Shown here in pieces: positions 58,937 through 64,000 of a stretch of DNA of 64,000 nt. A model generated the notes under the pieces. The model searched no databases. It was not told where the DNA came from and saw only the letters and a program-made list of their open reading frames with translations. Source of the stretch: Ancrocorticia sp047602305 (GTDB lineage: Bacteria > Actinomycetota > Actinomycetes > Actinomycetales > Actinomycetaceae); contig JASGHO010000001.1 in NCBI GenBank assembly GCA_047602305.1, forward strand, positions 434,001 through 498,000, in the 5' to 3' direction. The position numbers and the translations under genes are program-made. Position 1 is the stretch's first letter; every line of letters starts with the position of its first letter.

Positions 58937-59093
58937 GGAGGGCTCGAAGCAACGAAGTTGCTGAGGCCCGGGTGAGAGTAAACAGAATGGGACGGTCAGG
59001 CTTTTCGCCCGATCGTCCCATTCTGTATTTACGGGAAATCCCCCGCCGCCAACGTTGTGATGTGCCGGAACATAGTTCGCTATGTTCCGGCAC
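58937..59093. other. Array of three further strong hairpins
   Basis: Behind the tRNA terminator lie AGCAAC-gaa-GTTGCT inside a GGGC/GCCC frame (about 58939-58970), a 16-base stem at 58982-58997 with 59011-59026, and a perfect 14-base stem with TTCG loop at 59062-59093. No gene is seen. It could be a structured RNA or stacked terminators. Confidence 0.5.
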
Positions 59094-59526
59094 TTCTATT
59101 GTGTGGGTGTGTCGGATCATGGTTCGTGTGGCGAATCGCTCTGAAGGAGTGCCCCAGGACAGGTAACAGGTCTTCAGACAGGTGACCCATCCAGCGCCCT
59201 TCGTTGGGGTCGACTATCTGAGAAAGAGTTACCTCTCCGGAAATGGAAACCCACCAAGTCAAGCACGCACGTACTTGCGGGCGCGGCGCCGTCGTCGTCT
59301 ATTTGCGCACCAAAAATTGTGCCAATAGGTCACGGCCGAACCTATTGGCGCAACCTCTAGGGTCCTCAATTTGGAGTCTCACCAAAAATGGGACAAATAT
59401 CCCTTCGCGTTTGAACAATACATGCCGTACAGTATGTACTGACATTAAGTCCAGCATGTCCTTTCATCCAGAACCTGGGTTAGTGCGTGACTCTCCATAT
59501 AGGGGTTTCTAGCTCAGACGTCATGG
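59094..59526. other. Gene-free region upstream of the beta-helix gene
   Basis: About 430 bases with no recognised gene. GCCAATAGGT (59321-59330) and ACCTATTGGC (59340-59349) form a perfect inverted repeat. The words acaggtaacaggt and gacaggtgaccc near 59160-59190 suggest a decayed mobile element. TACA-gta-TGTA lies near 59430. Confidence 0.4.
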
Positions 59527-62397
59527 ATGACGGCCGCAAGGCTACGCGACGGTCCCGCGTACCGAGACATAGATACGGAGCGATTGAAATTGTCCATCTC
59601 GAATACATGCAAGCCCGCGGTAGCGGGTTCTAGCTTTCGTCGGAATCCTATCGGTGTGAGGCGTGGATGGTGGCAGGTGAGCCTTAGCGGACTTGGCGCT
59701 GCCGCATTGTGTGCATCCTTGGTTGCCGGTGGCGTTCCCGCAGTTGGCGCGGAAGAACCTAATGACCCCACACCTACGATGTCAGCTACTCCAGAACAAG
59801 AGACTGCTCCGGAAGGCGATACTGAAGTCCCGAGCGAGGTCGTCTCGGTTGAACCGACGCTGGCAGCTTCAGACCCGACACCGACAGCTTCGGAAGATCC
59901 GGTACAGCCCTCATCCGAAGATCCCGTACAGCCCGCGCTCGCGGGATTGGACGCCGTCGAACCCGCCGCTTTGGCGTATGGCAACGTCGTGACGGAAGAG
60001 GTCAACTCAAATACTTCGGAAACGGCGGCTGCTACTCCCGCCAACACGCAGACACTCTCCTCGTGGGATGACGCATTCAACAGGAACGTCACCAAGGGTT
60101 GGGGCGCCAGCTATAGCACTGACGGCTCGTCTCCTTCGGCAGCTTTCTCGGTCAACGGTCAACGTGGCGAAATGAGGCTCCCCGCGGGCCACACGGGCAT
60201 TGCGAACACGGTGAACTTTTTCGGGCTCGATGTCAACGCTAAGGTTACCGTCAGGGTTTCTGCCGTTCCGACCTCTGGTTATGGAACCTTCACCGGCTTG
60301 AACCTGCGCGTTTCCAACGGATCCTTCTACCGTGCAACGCTACGACTGGCTCCGGACGGAGTCGCGGCCATTAAGATCGAGCGCGTGGGGTCAACTACCA
60401 CAACCCTGGTCCAAGACATCAAGTTGCCTTTCACTCCCAAGGCCAGTACGGACTACAACTTCGAGTTCCAAGCAAATGGAACATCGAAGGTTGAACTCAA
60501 TGCCCGCGCGTGGCCGTTAGGAAGCACTGCTCCCGCATGGCAGGCAAAGACAACCGACTCCAGCGGATCACGGATCGCAACTCCCGGCGCAGCCTCCATC
60601 CGTTCATTCCTCCACGGAAGTGGCCCAGCCACCATCTTTGCCTATGACAACTTCAAGCTCACATCCCTCTCTACTTCTACGCCGACCCCTACGCCGAATC
60701 CAACCCCTACACCGACCCCCACACCAACTACTCCTCCCGATCCTGCCCCTCCGATCAGCGAGCCTGGATCATCGATTCGTGCGAACGCGGGTTCCCTGCC
60801 CATCGGGCAGGCCAAGTATCCCTACCCCGCCAACGCGATATTTGTTCGCGCGGCCGGTAACACCTCGGGTTCTGGTACTCAGGCCAATCCGTACGGGAGC
60901 TTGGCGAAGGCCCTCAGTGTCGCTCCCACCGGCTCCACGATCGTGCTTCGTGGTGGCACCTACCACGAGAGTGTCACCGTACCGTTCTATCGGAAGCTGA
61001 CAATCCAGCCCTACCCGGGTGAGGCAGTCTGGCTCGATGGTGCCGAGACATTCTCGTCGTGGGCTCAGAGCGGATCGGCCTGGCGCACCAAGTGGACCTA
61101 CGATTTCGACAATCGCGTCTCCCACACTGTAGGCAAGCACGAGGAATGGTTCGTCAATCCGGCTTACCCGGCGAGCCGCTACCCCGAGCAAGTATGGATT
61201 GATGGGCGAAAGCTCACCCAGGTTCTCTCGCTAAGCCAGGTGCGTGAAGGCACCTTCTTCGTGGACGGGACGAACGACTGGCTCTACATCGGTACCAACC
61301 CTTCCGGTAAGAAGGTCGAAGCATCCACCCTTCAGCAAGCTCTGAAGATCCAGGGTGAGGGGACCACAGTTCGAGGCATCGGAGTCAAGCGCTACGCCGC
61401 CCACCTCGCCCTCATGGGTACAGTGAGCTCCCAAGTCGCGAATATCAGGCTCGAGAACATGGTGATTACTGACAACTCCATGGTGGGCCTCTCCGGATGG
61501 AATCCCAACCAGGTGTGGAACAAGCTCACTGTCACCAACAACGGCCTCCTGGGCATCGGTGCTGGAAACGCTGACGGTTTGAAGATTACTAACAGCTTGG
61601 TCTCGGGCAACAACTCCGAGAGATTCAATACCGAGCCGGTGGCCGGTGGCATCAAGATCACTCGCTCCAAGAATGTCTCCGTGACAGGTACCGTTGCTGA
61701 ACGAAACATCGCCTCCACCGGTATCTGGTTCGACGAATGGAACCAGGGCGTTGTAGCCGCGAACAATGTATCGGTTGACAATGGCCAGTACGGTATCGAA
61801 GTGGAAGTCAGTGACAACGCGGTTGTCGCAGGAAATTATCTCCTGCGTAACGGCGGCGCAGGTATCTACGTGCTCGGCACGTCGAACGCTTCCGTCTGGA
61901 ACAACTCCATCACCGGCGAAGCTGGCCGACCGATCTACAACTACCAGGACAACAGGAAGGGAAGCCGCACCGACGTCCCCATTGACCTGCGCAACCTCTC
62001 CATCAAGAACAACGTGGTGAATCTCGGGACCAACAACTGCCCGTATCTCATTGATGATTCTCTGGACAAGCTGCACTGGACGGACAAGGAGTTCAACTTC
62101 CAGTCCAATGGCAACGTATTCAGGAAGAGTTCAACCAATTCCAACATCGCCTGCATGGCTGTTGGGCCCCAGCACGTCGTCGGTATCAAGACGCATGCTG
62201 AGCTCATTGCCGGTGGTCAGGAGAAGCAATCTGTCGTGTTCGACGGCGGCGCCCCCATCACCACCTCAACAGGAACCTTGACGAGCCGCGCAACGGACGT
62301 CGAGTCGCAGGTTGCCCAGCCCCTCCCCTCCAACGTCGCCAACGCCCTCGGCATTAGCGCACAAACCAAGAAGCTCGGACCCACATACAATCCGTAG
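59527..62397 (+). CDS. Secreted right-handed parallel beta-helix protein
   Basis: A 956-residue exported protein. The membrane-targeting segment is SLSGLGAAALCASLVAGGVPAVGA (about residues 52-75) after a long basic N-terminus; GTG 59657 is an alternative start. An acidic Pro/Thr/Glu-rich stretch follows to about 155, then a lectin-like beta-sandwich (180-375), a TPTPTPNP linker, and from about 430 a beta-helix of the DUF1565/NosD/AlgG kind (ANPYGSLAKALSVAPTGSTIVLRGGTYHESV, later NNVSVDNGQYGIEVEVSDNAVVAGNYLL). Such proteins cleave, epimerise or bind surface polysaccharide. The next gene encodes an AlgX-like protein, supporting a role in exopolysaccharide. The catalytic class is not determined. 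Confidence 0.8.
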   Translation: MTAARLRDGPAYRDIDTERLKLSISNTCKPAVAGSSFRRNPIGVRRGWWQVSLSGLGAAALCASLVAGGVPAVGAEEPNDPTPTMSATPEQETAPEGDTEVPSEVVSVEPTLAASDPTPTASEDPVQPSSEDPVQPALAGLDAVEPAALAYGNVVTEEVNSNTSETAAATPANTQTLSSWDDAFNRNVTKGWGASYSTDGSSPSAAFSVNGQRGEMRLPAGHTGIANTVNFFGLDVNAKVTVRVSAVPTSGYGTFTGLNLRVSNGSFYRATLRLAPDGVAAIKIERVGSTTTTLVQDIKLPFTPKASTDYNFEFQANGTSKVELNARAWPLGSTAPAWQAKTTDSSGSRIATPGAASIRSFLHGSGPATIFAYDNFKLTSLSTSTPTPTPNPTPTPTPTPTTPPDPAPPISEPGSSIRANAGSLPIGQAKYPYPANAIFVRAAGNTSGSGTQANPYGSLAKALSVAPTGSTIVLRGGTYHESVTVPFYRKLTIQPYPGEAVWLDGAETFSSWAQSGSAWRTKWTYDFDNRVSHTVGKHEEWFVNPAYPASRYPEQVWIDGRKLTQVLSLSQVREGTFFVDGTNDWLYIGTNPSGKKVEASTLQQALKIQGEGTTVRGIGVKRYAAHLALMGTVSSQVANIRLENMVITDNSMVGLSGWNPNQVWNKLTVTNNGLLGIGAGNADGLKITNSLVSGNNSERFNTEPVAGGIKITRSKNVSVTGTVAERNIASTGIWFDEWNQGVVAANNVSVDNGQYGIEVEVSDNAVVAGNYLLRNGGAGIYVLGTSNASVWNNSITGEAGRPIYNYQDNRKGSRTDVPIDLRNLSIKNNVVNLGTNNCPYLIDDSLDKLHWTDKEFNFQSNGNVFRKSSTNSNIACMAVGPQHVVGIKTHAELIAGGQEKQSVVFDGGAPITTSTGTLTSRATDVESQVAQPLPSNVANALGISAQTKKLGPTYNP

Positions 62398-62431
62398 CCT
62401 TCGCGAGATCTCTGGACGCGATCTCTGAATC

Positions 62432-62477
62432 AAAAGTGGAGGCACCCGGCACACCAAGGCCGGGTGCCTCCACTTTT
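62432..62477 (+). terminator. Rho-independent terminator after the beta-helix gene
   Basis: A 19-base perfect stem (62432-62450 with 62459-62477) with an eight-base loop; the right arm ends in TTTT. Confidence 0.93.
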
Positions 62478-62645
62478 GCCCTTCGAGTTCCATCCCTCAA
62501 GCACCTCTCTTGAACACTTATTCATTGCATTTGTCCTCACCTGATATGATGCGATCACTTTAACGAGCGTTGCTCACGAGGTGCCTGGCCGCTCCCGTCT
62601 TGGTGCCCACGTCCTCGCGGCGCCAGCTATTTCCGAAGGAGAGCA

Positions 62646-64000
62646 ATGCCCGCTCAGCGTCAGGCGATTGGCTTCATGGATGGGCTTTCCCGTGATCGCA
62701 TGACCTTTTCTGGCTGGCTGGCGATCGATCCGGATGGAGGCCTCCCCGATGCCAGGTGTTTTCGTCGAGATAGTGAAATAGGTAGCGCACAGCTGGGCTC
62801 TCCTCGACCTGACGTACTCGCATCGGGAATCGACAATCGCAGCTTTCAGATCCATCTCGACGATCCCGTTCCCCTGGGAGCCATCCTCGCCCGCGAATAC
62901 GCCATCAAGGATGTGCGGACCAACGTGGCTATCCCTCTCACCACGGGTTTCTTGGCGAGATGTCAGGAGGAACTGCTCACTCTGATCGAGGTGTCTGCTC
63001 CTTCTGTGAGGAGTTCATTGCCTCCGTGCATCGTCACACCGCCGGCCCCGGAATCTCTCGCCAATCTTTCTCCCATCACGTTCCATGTGGGAATGACGGC
63101 GGAGGACGGCGTGGCGCAGCTTGGTCGAGAAGGAAACATGTTCCTTGTGGGCGGGCTGCAGCAACTCCGTGAGCAGTATCGTAAGCCCAAGACTCCCGCA
63201 GCCCAGGCACAGTTGTCACAGACCTTGGAGCGTTGCGTCTCGCTTCATCGCGCGCGAGCCGAACAGCTCGCCAGTTTGGGGGTCACCTACCGCCAGATCG
63301 TGCTGCCGGAGAAGTCGACCGCTCTCCCCCATCTTGCCGCGATGCCGCGGCCCATCACGCCCCTGTTGGAAGGATACGAGAGGGCTGTCCGGGGTGAGGA
63401 GTGGTATCTGTCGGCACAGCAGCTGTTGAAGAACCTGCCCGCCCCCAAACTCGCTTGGTCGAAGTACCACACCAGGCCATCTCCGGCCGGTTTTCAGTAT
63501 CTCGTAGGAGCGCTTCTGGAGAGCCTGGGGTTACCTCGCTGCGCCACCGGCCCGCTCGACACCGGTTCCGGTGAACCCAGTTCCAGTGGCCTCAGTTCCG
63601 GCGCCACCGGCCCGCTCGACACCATCCGTTTCTTCCCAGGAAATCTCTCCGCGAGCCTCGTCGGAGTACGTCTCTGGGAACCCCTCGCCAGCCCAGACGG
63701 AAACGAACCTGTTGCCCCGCCCCACGATCTGTCGGTCGTGGTCGTCGTCGACTCTCCTTGCGAACCCGATGATCCACGAACGCTTTCCTGGTGGCTTGCC
63801 CGCCAGGTCCGAGAGGTTCGCGTCCTCGCGGAGTCTCAACTGGACGCCGCAGTACGTGAGGCGCGTCCCGACGTCGTCGTCTATCAGACAACTGAACGGC
63901 TCCTCGGTGCGCCCGCCAACCGTGACGAGATAGTCGGCGCGCCTCCGGCCGAACCGGACGACGGCGTCACTACCAGCCGCCCTGTAATGGGATTCGTTGA
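62646..64000 (+). CDS. AlgX/SGNH-like protein, partial (runs off the window)
   Basis: An open frame of 451 codons from ATG 62646, with GAAGGAGA upstream, reaches the window end without a stop. Residues about 8-75 look like the GWxxD domain of surface-polysaccharide proteins (FMDGLSRDRMTFSGWLAIDP, then SPRPDVLASGIDNRSFQIHL). From about residue 140 the layout follows AlgX/AlgJ acetyltransferase-like proteins: LGVTYRQIVLPEKSTALP, KYHTRPSPAGFQYLVGAL, VVVVVDSPCEPDD at the SGNH position and ARPDVVVYQTTERLLG. There is no signal peptide at the N-terminus. A 60-base in-frame repeat unit lies at 63541-63623. The family call is moderate; that it is a gene is certain. Confidence 0.6.
   Translation, partial: MPAQRQAIGFMDGLSRDRMTFSGWLAIDPDGGLPDARCFRRDSEIGSAQLGSPRPDVLASGIDNRSFQIHLDDPVPLGAILAREYAIKDVRTNVAIPLTTGFLARCQEELLTLIEVSAPSVRSSLPPCIVTPPAPESLANLSPITFHVGMTAEDGVAQLGREGNMFLVGGLQQLREQYRKPKTPAAQAQLSQTLERCVSLHRARAEQLASLGVTYRQIVLPEKSTALPHLAAMPRPITPLLEGYERAVRGEEWYLSAQQLLKNLPAPKLAWSKYHTRPSPAGFQYLVGALLESLGLPRCATGPLDTGSGEPSSSGLSSGATGPLDTIRFFPGNLSASLVGVRLWEPLASPDGNEPVAPPHDLSVVVVVDSPCEPDDPRTLSWWLARQVREVRVLAESQLDAAVREARPDVVVYQTTERLLGAPANRDEIVGAPPAEPDDGVTTSRPVMGFV
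63541..63623 (+). repeat. 23-base direct repeat inside the AlgX-like gene
   Basis: The word starting GCGCCACCGGCCCGCTCGAC occurs at 63541-63563 and again at 63601-63623, exactly 60 bases apart and in frame, so ATGPLDT appears twice around a Gly/Ser-rich segment. Confidence 0.8.

Overview
The window looks like the chromosome of a moderately GC-rich Gram-positive actinobacterium, probably an animal-associated member of the Actinomycetaceae (Trueperella/Arcanobacterium/Schaalia-like). The evidence is gene content and order: metK..priA-fmt-rsmB-rpe, hisE-hisG, pafB-pafC..helY, lnt-ppm-rbpA, and a garA-ftsR-merR group. Many genes have a -10-like hexamer ending six or seven bases before the start codon, which is typical of actinobacterial leaderless transcripts. 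The species assignment is inference; no rRNA is present.

Left part (1-16.6 kb): the end of metK is separated from priA by accessory genes: a GntR/ABC-exporter operon, an aminotransferase and two tandem secreted metallophosphatases. The housekeeping run priA, fmt, rsmB, rpe follows, then an MFS transporter, tRNA-Asp and a polyphosphate kinase 2. From 16.7 to 25.7 kb come transport and metabolism genes: a cationic amino acid permease with a dimethylargininase, PutP, an aldo/keto reductase, and a 1118-residue protein that I read as the PPi-dependent PEP carboxykinase. From 26.0 to 34.8 kb there is an FMN riboswitch driving riboflavin uptake genes ribXY, then hisE-hisG, then a GntR/PTS/split-transketolase cassette. 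A decayed second copy of the hisG 3' end on the far side of the cassette suggests an insertion scar.

Middle part (35-51 kb): a secreted trypsin-like protease, a CPBP membrane protease, a lipoprotein, a TacAT-type toxin-antitoxin pair, a DUF3866 protein, the WYL pair pafB/pafC with a small membrane protein and helY, a low-GC patch (NUDIX hydrolase, AbiEi/DUF559 protein, two lipoproteins), and lnt-ppm for lipoprotein acylation and polyprenol-phosphate mannose synthesis.

Right part (51-64 kb): rbpA, a possible leaderless micro-ORF with its own terminator, a lidless Hsp70 homologue, a nucleobase/urate permease fused to an OHCU-decarboxylase-like domain whose catalytic residues are missing, the regulators merR2, ftsR and garA, tRNA-Pro followed by a hairpin array, and a secreted beta-helix protein next to an AlgX/SGNH-like protein that runs off the window. 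This last pair looks like the start of a surface-polysaccharide locus.

Items most worth following up are the permease-UraD fusion, the hisG scar around the PTS/transketolase cassette, two unannotated micro-ORFs with operator-like palindromes, a four-copy TACGATG array, and the beta-helix/AlgX-like pair.
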